Below, in pieces: positions 24,207-34,830 of a DNA stretch of 64,000 bases (within the stretch, counting starts at the first letter, position 1; each line of letters opens with the position of its first letter). The stretch is from NCBI RefSeq assembly GCF_023631325.1, contig NZ_JALQDG010000003.1, positions 806,001 through 870,000 of the forward strand, in the 5' to 3' direction. This DNA is from Caballeronia sp. INDeC2. Lineage in GTDB: Bacteria > Pseudomonadota > Gammaproteobacteria > Burkholderiales > Burkholderiaceae. The notes under the pieces were generated by a model. It was not told where the DNA came from. It did not search any database and saw nothing but the letters and a program-made list of their open reading frames with translations. The position numbers were made by a program, and so were the translations under genes.

Positions 24207-25817
24207 TCAGATTTCCTCGTACAGCGGCAGCGTCAGAAACTCGGTGAATTCCGCCGATGTCGACATCTCCTCGAAGATCTTCGCGGCGCGTTCGTACGGC
24301 TTCGTGTCGGCACCCGACGCGCCGACAGCCTGCTTCACCTTCTCCAGTTCGTCGATGGTGATCTCGCGCACCATCGCGGCCGTGACCTTGCGGCCGTCGT
24401 CGAGCTTGCCCTTCGGCGAGCGGATCCATTGCCACACTTGCGAGCGCGAAATCTCCGCGGTCGCGGCGTCTTCCATCAGATTGTGGATCGGCACGCAGCC
24501 ATTGCCCGCGAGCCACGAACCGAGATAGTGGACGCCGACGTTCACGTTGTTGCGCAAGCCCGCTTCGGTGATCGGCTCTTCCGGGCGGAAGTCGAGCAGA
24601 TCGTGCGCGGTGACCTGCACATCGGTGCGCTGCTTCTCGATCTGGTTCGGCTTGTCGCCGAGCACCTTCACGAACTCTTCCATTGCCACCGGCACGAGTC
24701 CCGGATGCGCGACCCAGCCGCCGTCGTAGCCGTCGGTCGCGTCGCGGGCCTTGTCGGAGCGCACACCGCCCATCGCCTTGTCGTTCGCCGCCGGATCGTT
24801 CTTGATCGGAATCAGCGCCGACATGCCGCCGATCGCCGGCGCGTTGCGCTTGTGGCAGGTCTTCAGCAATTCGAGCGCGTAGGCGCGCATGAACGGCGAG
24901 GTCATCGTGATCTTCGCGCGGTCGGCGAGGCAGAAGTCCGTGTCGTTCTTGAACTTCTTGATCGCCGAGAAGATGTAATCCCAGCGGCCCGCATTCAGCC
25001 CGGAGCTATGCTCGCGCAGTTCGTACAGGATCTCGTCCATCTCGAAGGCGGCAAGTATCGTTTCGACGAGCACGGTCGCCCGAATCGTGCCGCGCGGGAT
25101 GCCGACGCCTTCCTGCGCCGCGATGAAGACGTCGTTCCACAGGCGCGCTTCGAGATGGCTTTCCATCTTCGGCAGATAGAAGTAGGGGCCGCTGCCGCGC
25201 GCGACCAGTTCCTTCGCGTTGTGGAAGAGGAAGAGCGCGAAATCGAAGATCCCGCCCGACACGCGCTGCCCGTCGACGCTCACGTGCTTTTCATCGAGAT
25301 GCCAGCCGCGCGGGCGCACGATCAGCGTCGCGATCGTGTCGTTGAGCTTGTACGACTTGCCGTTCTGCTCCAGCGAGATCGTGCGGCGCACCGCTTCCTT
25401 CAGGTTGATCTGGCCGACGATCTGGTTGTCCCAGCTCGGCGCGTTCGAATCCTCGAAGTCGGTCATGTACGAATCCGCGCCGGAGTTGAGCGCGTTGATG
25501 ATCATCTTGCGCTCGACCGGACCGGTGATCTCGACGCGCCGGCGTTGCAGGTCCTTTGGCAGCGGCGCGACTTTCCAATCGCCCTCGCGGATCGACTTCG
25601 TTTCTTCGAGGAAGCCGGGGCGTTCGCCCGCATCGAGACGTTTGGTGCGCTCGACGCGCGCCGCGAGCAGTTGCTGGCGGCGCGGCTCGAACTGGCGATG
25701 CAGCGAGGCGACGAACGCCAGCGCCTCGGGCGTGAGGATGGTCTCGTAGCCGGGCTTGATATCGGCTGAGATTTCCATGCCTTTCGGAAGCGAAAGCGGA
25801 TTCGATGGATGCGTCAT
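24207..25817 (-). CDS. aceB: Malate synthase A, 536 aa
   Basis: Condenses glyoxylate with acetyl-CoA to malate in the glyoxylate shunt. The length and motifs match isoform [21 protein letters not shown] (near 112), [29 protein letters not shown], the catalytic-region [16 protein letters not shown], and the C-terminal [19 protein letters not shown] precedes the ATG at 25817. It lies 63 bp downstream of the HAD gene on the same strand; aceA is 4.1 kb away, also leftward. Confidence 0.96.
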   Translation of the reverse strand: MTHPSNPLSLPKGMEISADIKPGYETILTPEALAFVASLHRQFEPRRQQLLAARVERTKRLDAGERPGFLEETKSIREGDWKVAPLPKDLQRRRVEITGPVERKMIINALNSGADSYMTDFEDSNAPSWDNQIVGQINLKEAVRRTISLEQNGKSYKLNDTIATLIVRPRGWHLDEKHVSVDGQRVSGGIFDFALFLFHNAKELVARGSGPYFYLPKMESHLEARLWNDVFIAAQEGVGIPRGTIRATVLVETILAAFEMDEILYELREHSSGLNAGRWDYIFSAIKKFKNDTDFCLADRAKITMTSPFMRAYALELLKTCHKRNAPAIGGMSALIPIKNDPAANDKAMGGVRSDKARDATDGYDGGWVAHPGLVPVAMEEFVKVLGDKPNQIEKQRTDVQVTAHDLLDFRPEEPITEAGLRNNVNVGVHYLGSWLAGNGCVPIHNLMEDAATAEISRSQVWQWIRSPKGKLDDGRKVTAAMVREITIDELEKVKQAVGASGADTKPYERAAKIFEEMSTSAEFTEFLTLPLYEEI

Positions 25818-25880
25818 GGTTTTCTCCTTGGTCGGTCAGACGGTTTTGCGAGTGGTGTGTTTGAATCGATGAAAAGGCGC

Positions 25881-26684
25881 CTAGATGCCGGGCGGCCGGC
25901 GCGCGTTGCCTGTCTTGCGGCCGCGCGTTGCGGTGGCCGCGCGCGCAAAGCCGCCTTCGATGAAAGCGACGAGTTCGGCCATACCGCGGCCGCTGCCGTG
26001 CGCCGTGACGCCCAGTTCCTCGAAGGGTAGCGCGGCGCGGTCGATCCAGAACGTCGTGTAGCCGAACCATGTCGCGCCCGCGACGTTCCAGCCGTTGCTC
26101 GACACGAACACGATGTCGCGCGCGGCGGCGTCGAAGGCGCGCGTCCCGAGCGCGTACGCGGCGGCGGCGGGCTTGTAGGCGCGCGCGGAATCGGCCGACA
26201 ACACGTGATCGAAAAGCCCGCTCATCCCGGCGCTTTTCACCGCGATGTCGAGCATCGGCGGATTGCCGTTCGACAGAATCGCGAGGGGAATGGCGAGGCC
26301 ATCGCGCAACGATTTGAGCGCGGGTACGGTGTCGGGAAATGCGGAGAGGCACGCGTATTCGTCCATCAGCCGCTTTTCGGCGGCGCTCGTCAGCGCGTCG
26401 GCGAGCTTCAGGCGCGCGGCGGCGTGGCGCAGCGCGTCGATCGTGATTTTCCAGAACGGCTCGTAGTGCGCCCCCGACGGATCGGCGAGCGTGCGCAACT
26501 GCGTGTATTCGATCTGTTTGCGACGCCAGAGCTTCGAGAGAGCATCGCCGTGGCCGGGAAAAAGCTGCTCGGCGGCTGCGACGACCGAATGGACGTCGAA
26601 GAGCGTGCCGTAAGCATCGAAGATGACTGCTCGGGGAAGCCGGGAAGATTCGATGGACGATGCGGGTGTCGTTATGGCCGACAT
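25881..26684 (-). CDS. HAD hydrolase, haloacid dehalogenase type II-like, 267 aa
   Basis: The nucleophile motif is VIFDAYGTLFD near residue 20 (Asp 23 and Asp 29 region); motif II is LAILSNGNP near 136 and the conserved Lys is in RAYKPAAAAY. FVSSNGWNVAGATWFG near residue 195 matches the L-2-haloacid dehalogenase subgroup. The substrate is not shown; many such genes do not encode dehalogenases of haloacids in vivo. It precedes aceB in the same direction and is divergent from a LysR regulator, so it may belong to a small carbon-metabolism operon. The C-terminus is Arg-rich. Confidence 0.85.
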   Translation of the reverse strand: MSAITTPASSIESSRLPRAVIFDAYGTLFDVHSVVAAAEQLFPGHGDALSKLWRRKQIEYTQLRTLADPSGAHYEPFWKITIDALRHAAARLKLADALTSAAEKRLMDEYACLSAFPDTVPALKSLRDGLAIPLAILSNGNPPMLDIAVKSAGMSGLFDHVLSADSARAYKPAAAAYALGTRAFDAAARDIVFVSSNGWNVAGATWFGYTTFWIDRAALPFEELGVTAHGSGRGMAELVAFIEGGFARAATATRGRKTGNARRPPGI

Positions 26685-26726
26685 AGCCGTGCGCTCCGTT
26701 TAGAGGTCGGAACCGATTCTATTCGT

Positions 26727-26766
26727 GATCTAAGTGATGGAAAAAGCACCGCAACATCACTTGATC
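26727..26766. promoter_or_regulatory. Inverted repeat between divergent HAD and LysR genes
   Basis: GATCTAAGTGATG and CATCACTTGATC form a dyad (one extra base in the left arm) around 15 bp. It sits 43 bp upstream of the HAD start and 57 bp upstream of the LysR start. LysR regulators bind such interrupted dyads in divergent promoters. Confidence 0.6.
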
Positions 26767-26822
26767 TTTTACTTTTACTTAACTAATCTGGGCGTGCGAA
26801 GCTTAATTAACGACGAACACGC

Positions 26823-27725
26823 ATGGATCGATTCAAACAGATAGAAACTTTTGCCTCGGTCGCGGCGAAGGGCAGCCTGTCGGCGGCGGCGCAGGCGGAG
26901 GGCATCGCGCCGGCTGTTATCGGACGCAGGCTCGACGCGCTCGAAGAACGGCTCGGGGTGAAGCTGCTCGTGCGTACGACGCGCAAGATCACGCTCACTT
27001 TCGAAGGCTCGGCGTTTCTCGAGGACTGCCAGCGCATCATCAACGACATGCAGAACGCGGAGGCGAGCGTATCGGCGGGCGGCGTGAAGGCCAGCGGGCA
27101 TTTGCGCGTATCGGCGCCGGCGGGCTTCGGGCGGCGTCACGTCGCGTCGCTCGTGCCAAAATTCACGACCCTGCATCCGGATGTGTCCGTCAGTCTCGAT
27201 CTGACCGACCGCATGGTCGACCTCGTCAACGAAGGCTTCGACTGCGCGGTGCGACTGGGCGAACTGCCGGATTCGTCGCTCGTGTCGCTGAAGCTCGGGG
27301 AGAACCGGCGCGTGTGTGTCGCATCGCCGGACTATCTCGCGCGGCGCGGCAAGCCCGCCGATCTCGCCGCGCTCGCCCATCACAATTGCCTCGCGCTCGG
27401 TGCGTCGGCGAATCAGCAGCGTGGCTGGGTCTTCGAGCAGGACGGCAAAGTCGTGACGATCAAGGTTTCCGGCACGATGGAGTGCTCGGACGGCGCGGTG
27501 CTGCACGAATGGTGTCTCGAAGGCCGTGGTCTCGCGTGGCGGTCCTGGTGGGAAGTGGGCGAGGACATTGGCGCGGGGCGTCTCGTGAGCGTGCTCGATG
27601 CGTTCGCCGCGCCGCCGATCGGCATTCATGCAGTGTTTCCGCAGAGACGGCATTTGCCGTTGCGGGTGCGCTTGTTTCTCGATCTGCTCAAGCATACGTA
27701 TAACGCGCCAGGGTATTGGGGCTGA
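26823..27725 (+). CDS. LysR-family transcriptional regulator, 300 aa
   Basis: N-terminal winged helix: MDRFKQIETFASVAAKGSLS, AQAEGIAPAVIGRRLDALE and LLVRTTRKITLTFEG (residues 1-65). The effector domain contains SVSLDLTDRMVDLVNEGFDC and IGIHAVFPQRRHLPLRVRLF, typical of the DmlR/AaeR-like subgroup. It is divergent from the HAD-aceB genes across 138 bp that hold a dyad (26727-26766), so HAD-aceB are the likely targets. The ATG at 26823 has little Shine-Dalgarno support. Confidence 0.9.
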   Translation: MDRFKQIETFASVAAKGSLSAAAQAEGIAPAVIGRRLDALEERLGVKLLVRTTRKITLTFEGSAFLEDCQRIINDMQNAEASVSAGGVKASGHLRVSAPAGFGRRHVASLVPKFTTLHPDVSVSLDLTDRMVDLVNEGFDCAVRLGELPDSSLVSLKLGENRRVCVASPDYLARRGKPADLAALAHHNCLALGASANQQRGWVFEQDGKVVTIKVSGTMECSDGAVLHEWCLEGRGLAWRSWWEVGEDIGAGRLVSVLDAFAAPPIGIHAVFPQRRHLPLRVRLFLDLLKHTYNAPGYWG

Positions 27726-27878
27726 ATCCGCGCATCGGCGGAAATTTCGGATTCCTATGCGGGCGCAGTGAGTGACGGTTCGAAGCGGCACTTCGCCGCG
27801 CGCTTTCATCGAAATTTTCTCCGCGTCAGTCCGCGTTACTACAATAGAACCACGCACTTACACGTGACGGGGGACGCC

Positions 27879-28313
27879 ATGTTCAAACACATCCTCGTGC
27901 CGACCGACGGCTCCGAGCTATCGCAAAAGGCCATCGACGGCGCGATCGATCTCGCGCAATCCGTTGGCGCGCGCATCACGGCTTATGCGTGCCTGCCTCA
28001 ATATCCGTATTCGCCTTTCGCCGATGTCGCCGTCGAGCCGCCCGACGACTTCCACGCGCGCGCCGAGAACGAAGCGCGCGAGCATCTGCGCGCCGTCGAG
28101 CGGGCCGCCGAGAGCGCCGGCGTGCCCTGCGCGAGCGTGACGAGCATCGATGCCGCGCCGTATATCGGCATCATCGAGGCGGCGGAGCAAAATGGCTGCG
28201 ACGTGATTCTGATGGCATCGCACGGACGCCGTGGGCTGGGAAGCTTGCTAATAGGCAGCGAAACGCAGCGCGTGCTGACGCATACGACAATTCCGGTCAT
28301 CGTGTACCGCTGA
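27879..28313 (+). CDS. Universal stress protein UspA family, 144 aa
   Basis: MFKHILVPTDGSELSQKAID is the standard UspA N-terminus. The ATP-binding G-2x-G-9x-G(S/T) motif is present in HGRRGLGSLLIGSETQRVL, with the closing TTIPVIVYR strand. It is probably an ATP-binding homodimer induced under stress. GACGGGGGACG precedes the ATG at 27879; the longer frame from 27768 lacks a site. A 14-bp perfect terminator stem follows. Confidence 0.92.
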   Translation: MFKHILVPTDGSELSQKAIDGAIDLAQSVGARITAYACLPQYPYSPFADVAVEPPDDFHARAENEAREHLRAVERAAESAGVPCASVTSIDAAPYIGIIEAAEQNGCDVILMASHGRRGLGSLLIGSETQRVLTHTTIPVIVYR

Positions 28314-28318
28314 TGTCT

Positions 28319-28351
28319 CAAACGAAAGCGCACGCGATGCGCTTTCGTTTG
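28319..28351 (+). terminator. Hairpin with 14-bp perfect stem after uspA-like gene
   Basis: CAAACGAAAGCGCA (28319-28332) and TGCGCTTTCGTTTG (28338-28351) pair without mismatch around a five-base loop. No long T-run follows, so it may act as a bidirectional or processing hairpin between the convergent uspA-like and aceA genes. Confidence 0.7.
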
Positions 28352-28437
28352 AACGGCGGCCGTCGCGCGATACTGCGTGCGCCACGGCCGCCGCTTCTTT
28401 TCACCGCTCTCCCTGATTCACCCTGTCTGACGCGTGA

Positions 28438-29745
<1,308 letters not shown>

Positions 29746-30067
29746 AGCGGTTTCTCCTGAGATTGGACTGAACGACGAATGTTGAATCGATGTTCCTGAA
29801 CGACTTGAGCTCCGATGCGCCTGATCCGGCAGCCTGCGTTTGCTCAACTCTTATATAAGAGTCTAGGCAAATGAGGCCCTGCGAAACACCCCTCGGGACG
29901 AGATTTATAGATTATTTTTATCGTTATGATTCAATGGGATATTTTTTGAATATCGTATAGCGGAATGATGTTTTCTATCTTGCAACGAGTTAGTTTGTGC
30001 CGCGCAGCACATCTTTTGCGACGCAAAAGACCATTGCACATCGTGAAATATGACGACGGGACGAAAA
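29746..30067. promoter_or_regulatory. aceA upstream region with palindrome and AT-rich tract
   Basis: No gene is present. TTTGC (29840-29844) and GCAAA (29868-29872) flank a perfect palindrome ACTCTTATATAAGAGT (29848-29863). From 29898 to 29985 the sequence is far richer in A/T than the genome, as expected for a regulated promoter or a protein-bending site. Position fits leftward transcription of aceA. Confidence 0.6.
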
Positions 30068-30091
30068 AAAACCGATGCGCGAAGCATCGGT
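30068..30091 (-). terminator. Rho-independent terminator of rhlE
   Basis: ACCGATGC (30071-30078) and GCATCGGT (30084-30091) form an 8-bp stem. Read leftwards the stem is followed by a run of seven to eight thymines. It lies 50 bases past the rhlE stop. Confidence 0.85.
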
Positions 30092-30140
30092 TCTTTTCCG
30101 GACTTGGGAAGCGGCGTTCGAATCCGCTTCCTTAAGTTGC

Positions 30141-31775
30141 TTAGCTGCCGCGGCGCGGAGCGCGCGGGCCGTCGTTGCGGCGTGCGCTGTAGCCGTCGCG
30201 CGAGCCGAAGCCACCTTCGCCACGGTTACCGCCGTGATAGCCGCCATCGCTGTTGCCGCCGCGATAACCGCCGTCGCTGTTGCCGCCACGATAGCCACCG
30301 CCGTCGCGCGAACCCGCGTTCGACTTGTTGCCGTAGCCGCCGGCGTTGCCCGCACCGTAGCCACGACCGCTGCCGCCGGTACCAGCGTTACCGCCGAAGC
30401 GACGACCGCCGCCGCCGTTGCCGCCCGGACGGCCGCGGCCGCCGCCGAAACCGCCCTTCGGCGGTGCCTTGCGCGGCTCGAAGCCGACGACGACGTTCAC
30501 CGGCAGCGGCGTGCGCACGAAGCGCTCAATGCGCTTCAGCGCGCCCATTTCGGCGTAATGCACGAGGCTCACCGCCGTGCCGCTACGACCGGCACGACCG
30601 GTACGGCCGATACGGTGCACGTAGTCTTCCGCGAACTTCGGCAGGTCGTAGTTGAAGACGTGCGTGATGCCAGGAATGTCGATGCCACGCGCCGCGACGT
30701 CGGTCGCGACCAGCACGCGCACACGGCGCTCGCGCAGCGCACGGATGGTGCGATTGCGCGCGCCTTGCGGCAGATCGCCGTGCAGCGCGGCGGATTCGAA
30801 GCCCGCGTCGGCGAGACGATTGGCGATGAGATCGGCATCGCTCTTCGTCGCCGTGAAGACAATCGCCTGATCGAGACCGGAGTCGCGCAACAGATGGTCG
30901 AGCAGACGATCCTTGTGATCGCGATCATCCACATAATGCACGGCCTGCGCGATATTGCCGTTCGCTTCGAGCTTCTGCACGATCTCGATACGCTCGGGGT
31001 CCTTCAGCAGACGACCGGTCAGCGACGTGATCTTGCTGTCGATGGTCGCGGAGAAAAGCAGCGTCTGGCGCGAAGCCGGCGTCGCATCGACGATCCGCTC
31101 GATGTCTTCGATGAAGCCCATGTCGAGCATGCGGTCGGCTTCGTCCAGCACGAGCATGTTGAGGCTCGACAGATCGATGCGGCCGCGTTCGAGGTGATCG
31201 ATCAGACGTCCCGGCGTCGCCACGAGAATCTCGGGGTTCTTCGCGAGCAGCATCAATTGCTGGCCATAAGCGACGCCGCCGAGAATGCTGACGGTGCGCA
31301 GACGGCGCAGGTGCTTGCCGTACGTGGTCGCGGCGGTGGAAACCTGCATCGCGAGTTCGCGGGTCGGCGTGAGCACGAGCAGGCGCGGACGCGCGACCGG
31401 CTGCGGACGGCGGCTGCGAGCGTTCGGATCACGCGGCTCGCGCGGTTGCTGCGCTTCCTGCTTTTGCAGTTGCGAGAATTTTTCGATGGCCGGCAGCATG
31501 AATGCCGCCGTCTTGCCCGAACCGGTCGGGCTCGATACGAGCAGGTCGCGGCCGGCGAGCGCGGCGGGAATCGCGCGCTGCTGAACGGGCGTCGGGCTCT
31601 GATAGCCAGCGGCGGTCAGCGCGGACACGATGTCGGCGCACAGGCCGAGCGATTCGAAAGAGGGGCCGGCGGGCTTGTCGGCGGGGGCGTCGGTGGCCGG
31701 GGTGTCGACCGTGGGGGTGATGCCAATGTTTGCTGCGAGATTGTCCAACGGGCTAGCGGTGAAGCTCGAAGTCAT
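30141..31775 (-). CDS. rhlE: DEAD-box ATP-dependent RNA helicase, RhlE-like, 544 aa
   Basis: The Q motif (YQSPTPVQQRAIP), Walker A (SSPTGSGKT, 81-89), PTRELA, DEAD (211-214), SAT, and the HRIGRTGRAG motif VI occur in the usual order. The C-terminal ~100 residues are an RG/GGY-rich tail with repeated NSDGGYRGG units, as in RhlE proteins with an RNA-binding tail. The N-terminal 38 residues are disordered. AAGGA lies six bases before the ATG at 31775; the frame open to 31904 is not supported. It unwinds structured RNA, likely in ribosome assembly or mRNA decay. Confidence 0.92.
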   Translation of the reverse strand: MTSSFTASPLDNLAANIGITPTVDTPATDAPADKPAGPSFESLGLCADIVSALTAAGYQSPTPVQQRAIPAALAGRDLLVSSPTGSGKTAAFMLPAIEKFSQLQKQEAQQPREPRDPNARSRRPQPVARPRLLVLTPTRELAMQVSTAATTYGKHLRRLRTVSILGGVAYGQQLMLLAKNPEILVATPGRLIDHLERGRIDLSSLNMLVLDEADRMLDMGFIEDIERIVDATPASRQTLLFSATIDSKITSLTGRLLKDPERIEIVQKLEANGNIAQAVHYVDDRDHKDRLLDHLLRDSGLDQAIVFTATKSDADLIANRLADAGFESAALHGDLPQGARNRTIRALRERRVRVLVATDVAARGIDIPGITHVFNYDLPKFAEDYVHRIGRTGRAGRSGTAVSLVHYAEMGALKRIERFVRTPLPVNVVVGFEPRKAPPKGGFGGGRGRPGGNGGGGRRFGGNAGTGGSGRGYGAGNAGGYGNKSNAGSRDGGGYRGGNSDGGYRGGNSDGGYHGGNRGEGGFGSRDGYSARRNDGPRAPRRGS

Positions 31776-32235
31776 GTCGATCCTTGAAACGAGGAATAAG
31801 GCGTCGGCGCCAATCGGCATACCCAAGTCGTTGGATTCAGCGAGCGAAGAAACAGCGAGCAAATCGAAAAACGGGGGCTGCTCGCGCGAACGTGCGGCGA
31901 GCATGTTTTGTTAGAAGCTGTATCGGATACGACAGGCTCGATCGTTCGAACATGAACGACGGGCGCTGACGTCAGCCTGATGCATGACGGGCCGCGAAAC
32001 ATACTGCGCGCAATAAAACCGCGCAACGGCCTAGCAGGGAGGGGACAGTTTCTAAACTGGATTGGGGCGAAACGCTACGAAGCGCCTTGCTGCGCGAGGC
32101 TTTGCCGAAAAGCAGGCAACCCGCAGTCGAGCGCTGGCCGCTAGTATATCTGACTTTGCTGCACCGCGCCACATTTTGAAGCATGACCGCGCCACCGTCG
32201 GGCATCGATGGCGCGGGATCTCGTTCGCATTCGCG
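31776..32235. other. 460-bp gene-free region upstream of rhlE
   Basis: I see no gene. The stretch downstream of the ACBP stop contains an 8-bp dyad (CCGCGCCA at 32187, TGGCGCGG at 32209) without a T-run. The remainder could be a long rhlE leader, as cold-inducible helicases often have structured leaders, but no specific element is recognisable. Confidence 0.35.
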
Positions 32236-32505
32236 TCAGACCGCTTCGCCTCGCTTGAGCGACTCGACGAGTTCCACGTAGCGCGCTTTCGCATCGTCGG
32301 CGGGCGTGCCTTCGAGCGCGGCCCACGCTTCGTATTTGTATTTTCCGGCGATGTCCGTGAAACCCGGCTTGTCGCCTTGCACATCGCCGACGCTCGCCTG
32401 CTTGAACAGCGCGTAGAGACGCAACAGCGTCAGATTGCCGGGGCGCTCGGGCAATCGGGTCACGTCGGTCTGGGCGGTAGCGAATTGCTGATCGATGTCG
32501 GTCAT
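32236..32505 (-). CDS. Acyl-CoA-binding protein, 89 aa
   Basis: A complete four-helix ACBP domain: FATAQTDVTRLPERPGNLTL, LRLYALFKQASVGDVQG, KYKYEAWAALEGTPADDAK and RYVELVESL. The conserved YALFKQA, DKPG and KYEAW residues contact acyl-CoA. It buffers long-chain acyl-CoA in the cytosol. GGAG lies six bases before the ATG at 32505. It is divergent from tsaB. Confidence 0.92.
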   Translation of the reverse strand: MTDIDQQFATAQTDVTRLPERPGNLTLLRLYALFKQASVGDVQGDKPGFTDIAGKYKYEAWAALEGTPADDAKARYVELVESLKRGEAV

Positions 32506-32673
32506 GCGTTCTCCGTTCTTATCGAGATAGGACCGGACGATCTTAGCAAGCGAGGCGGGCGAGACAGGTCGAGGCTTTCCTCCAACCGAGGACGTCTTCC
32601 AGACGCGATCCGGATCGCGCCGCCTGCGCGGATGGCGCGAATGCGGCGCATGTCCCGCATTACAATACCGGCT

Positions 32674-33453
32674 ATGACACGCACCGTTTTGCTCGCCCTC
32701 GATACGTCGACAGAGTTTTGCTCCGTCGCGCTCCTGCTCGCCGACACCGCTTCCGCCCCCATTCGATCCGCCGCAGTCCCCCAGTACGAAAACGGCGACA
32801 CCCGCGTCTGGTTCCGTCACGAGGCGACCGGCGCAGTTTCGAGCACACGCCTTTTGCCCGCCGTGCGCGAGCTATTCGATGACGCCGGCCTCGCGCTCGC
32901 CGATTGCGCCGCGATTGCATTCGGTGCGGGCCCCGGTTCGTTCACCGGCCTGCGCACCGCGACGGGCGTCGCGCAAGGGCTGGCGTTCGGCTTGAGCGTG
33001 CCGGTCGTGCCAGTGAGCACGCTGCTCGCTTGCGCTGAAAGCGCGCGGCTGAATGATCCGTCGATCCCGCCGCGTGTGCTCGCCGCGCTCGATGCCCGCA
33101 TGGACGAGGTGTACTGGGCCGACTTCGAATTCGATCCCGTCGCCGGCGAATGGCGCACGCTGCACGCCGCCGCGCTCGATGCGCCCGGCGCGCTGCCGCT
33201 GCCGGACGTGCCGTTCGCGCTCGCCGGCAATGCGGCGGCGGCGTTCGGCGATCGCCTGCCCGCGGTGGCCGCCGCCGCTCGTGTCGATCGTGAGGCGTTG
33301 CCGCACGCGTTGCCGGTCGCGCTGATCGGCTTGCGTGCCTTTCGGGCTGGTCGTACCGTCGCGCCCGAGCACGCCGCGCCGGAATACGTGCGGGACAAGG
33401 TCGCCCAGACAACGGCGGAGCGCATGCAGGCTCGCGAGGAGGCGCTTCGGTGA
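32674..33453 (+). CDS. tsaB: tRNA threonylcarbamoyladenosine biosynthesis protein TsaB, 259 aa
   Basis: A catalytically inert ASKHA-fold partner of TsaD needed for t6A37 formation in tRNA. It shows LLALDTSTEFCSVALLL at the N-terminus, then the GAGPGSFTGLRTATGVAQGL segment near 90, both characteristic. I start at the ATG at 32674; the frame upstream is a chance opening. Its stop overlaps the GTG of rimI, so the two are coupled. Confidence 0.93.
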   Translation: MTRTVLLALDTSTEFCSVALLLADTASAPIRSAAVPQYENGDTRVWFRHEATGAVSSTRLLPAVRELFDDAGLALADCAAIAFGAGPGSFTGLRTATGVAQGLAFGLSVPVVPVSTLLACAESARLNDPSIPPRVLAALDARMDEVYWADFEFDPVAGEWRTLHAAALDAPGALPLPDVPFALAGNAAAAFGDRLPAVAAAARVDREALPHALPVALIGLRAFRAGRTVAPEHAAPEYVRDKVAQTTAERMQAREEALR

Positions 33454-33944
33454 GCGGGGTGCTGCTGGCCGATCGGTATCTCACGCCGATGACCGAAGCC
33501 GACCTCGACGAAGTCGCCGCGGTCGAAAAGCTCGCCTACGAGTTTCCCTGGAGCCGCGGGAATTTTCAGGATTCGCTGCGCAATGGCTATTACGGCGTGT
33601 GCCTGCGCCATGTGACCGGCACACTGATCGGTTATTGCGTGCTGATGCCTGTAGTCGACGAGATGCATCTGCTCAACCTGTGCGTCGCGCCGGCGGCGCA
33701 GCGCGCGGGCGCGGGACTCACGCTGCTGCGCGAAGCGGTGCGCATCACGCGCACGGAGAAGCTCGAAGGCGTGCTGCTCGAAGTGCGTCCGTCCAATCCG
33801 CGCGCGATCCAGCTATACGAGCGCTTCGGCTTCACGGCCATCGGACGCCGCAAGAACTATTACCCCGCGCGGCATCGTTCGCGCGAGGACGCAATCGTCA
33901 TGCGTCTGTCGTTCACGAAGGAGAGTGCGCATGGCGCTCGATGA
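33450..33944 (+). CDS. rimI: Ribosomal protein S18 alanine N-acetyltransferase RimI, 164 aa
   Basis: GNAT-family acetyltransferase that modifies the N-terminal alanine of S18. EKLAYEFPWSRGNFQDSLRN, the acetyl-CoA-binding segment (LCVAPAAQRAGAGLTLL), EVRPSNPRAIQLYERFGF and RRKNYYPA match RimI. The start is GTG at 33450, overlapping the tsaB stop. The tsaB-rimI order is common. Confidence 0.93.
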   Translation: MSGVLLADRYLTPMTEADLDEVAAVEKLAYEFPWSRGNFQDSLRNGYYGVCLRHVTGTLIGYCVLMPVVDEMHLLNLCVAPAAQRAGAGLTLLREAVRITRTEKLEGVLLEVRPSNPRAIQLYERFGFTAIGRRKNYYPARHRSREDAIVMRLSFTKESAHGAR

Positions 33945-34830
33945 ATCGCTGATTGAGGAACTGGGAATCGGGCCGGTCTGGGTGCGGCGGGGTGCCGTGT
34001 CCGTGGCGCCCGTTGAGCGCGTTGAGTCCGTTGAGTCCGCCGCGCCGGAGCCGGAAGCGCCCGCGCCTGTAGAAATACGGCAGGAGCCGAAGCCCGCCGG
34101 GCCGCCGTCGCCCGGCGTGCAGCCGGAATCCGACGCACTGCCCCTCGATGCCTACGACGATCTTCCCTGGACCGACGACGCACCCGTCCACGCCGAAGCT
34201 GCCGCCGTCGAAGCGCCGAGCGACGTCCACATGCTCGACTGGGATGCGCTCGCCGAACGCGTCGCGAACTGCGAGCGCTGCCGGCTGTGCGAGCGCCGCA
34301 CGAACACGGTCTTCGGTGTCGGGGATCGCGAAGCGGACTGGATGCTGATCGGCGAAGCGCCGGGCGAGAACGAGGACAAGCAGGGCGAGCCGTTCGTCGG
34401 CCAGGCCGGCAAGCTGCTCGACAACATGCTGCGCGCGCTCACGCTGTCGCGGCAGTCGAACGTCTATATCGCCAACGTAATCAAGTGCCGCCCGCCCGGC
34501 AACCGAAATCCCGAGCTCGATGAAGTCGCGCGCTGCGAGCCGTATCTGCAACGGCAGGTCGAGCTCGTGAAGCCGAAGGTCATCGTCGCGATGGGGCGCT
34601 TCGCCGCGCAAAGTCTCCTGAAGAACGAGGCCAGCATCGCGTCGATGCGCGGGCGCGTGCACGCGTATCGCGGCGTGCCGGTCATCGTCACGTATCACCC
34701 GGCTTATCTGTTGCGCAGTCTTCAGGACAAGTCGAAGGCGTGGGCGGATCTTTGTCTCGCACGTAACACGTATCGCGAGGCGCTCGCCGCGCTCGGCGTC
34801 GAGCAAGGAGCGCAGAAGGGCGGCATCTGA
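33931..34830 (+). CDS. Family 4 uracil-DNA glycosylase (Fe-S), 299 aa
   Basis: Removes uracil from DNA. Four Fe-S cysteines are visible: CERCRLC near residue 108, then single cysteines in VIKCRPPG and [23 protein letters not shown] near 143 holds the catalytic-motif region, and HPAYLLR near 256 the second motif. The N-terminal ~100 residues are a disordered Pro/Ala/Glu-rich linker unusual in length but common in Burkholderia homologues. AGGAGA lies six bases before the ATG. Its stop overlaps the next gene's start by one base. Confidence 0.92.
   Translation: MALDESLIEELGIGPVWVRRGAVSVAPVERVESVESAAPEPEAPAPVEIRQEPKPAGPPSPGVQPESDALPLDAYDDLPWTDDAPVHAEAAAVEAPSDVHMLDWDALAERVANCERCRLCERRTNTVFGVGDREADWMLIGEAPGENEDKQGEPFVGQAGKLLDNMLRALTLSRQSNVYIANVIKCRPPGNRNPELDEVARCEPYLQRQVELVKPKVIVAMGRFAAQSLLKNEASIASMRGRVHAYRGVPVIVTYHPAYLLRSLQDKSKAWADLCLARNTYREALAALGVEQGAQKGGI

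Noticed and set aside
32062..32673. N-terminal extension of tsaB to base 32062
   Set aside because: It runs antisense through the ACBP gene; the ATG at 32674 gives the normal TsaB N-terminus.
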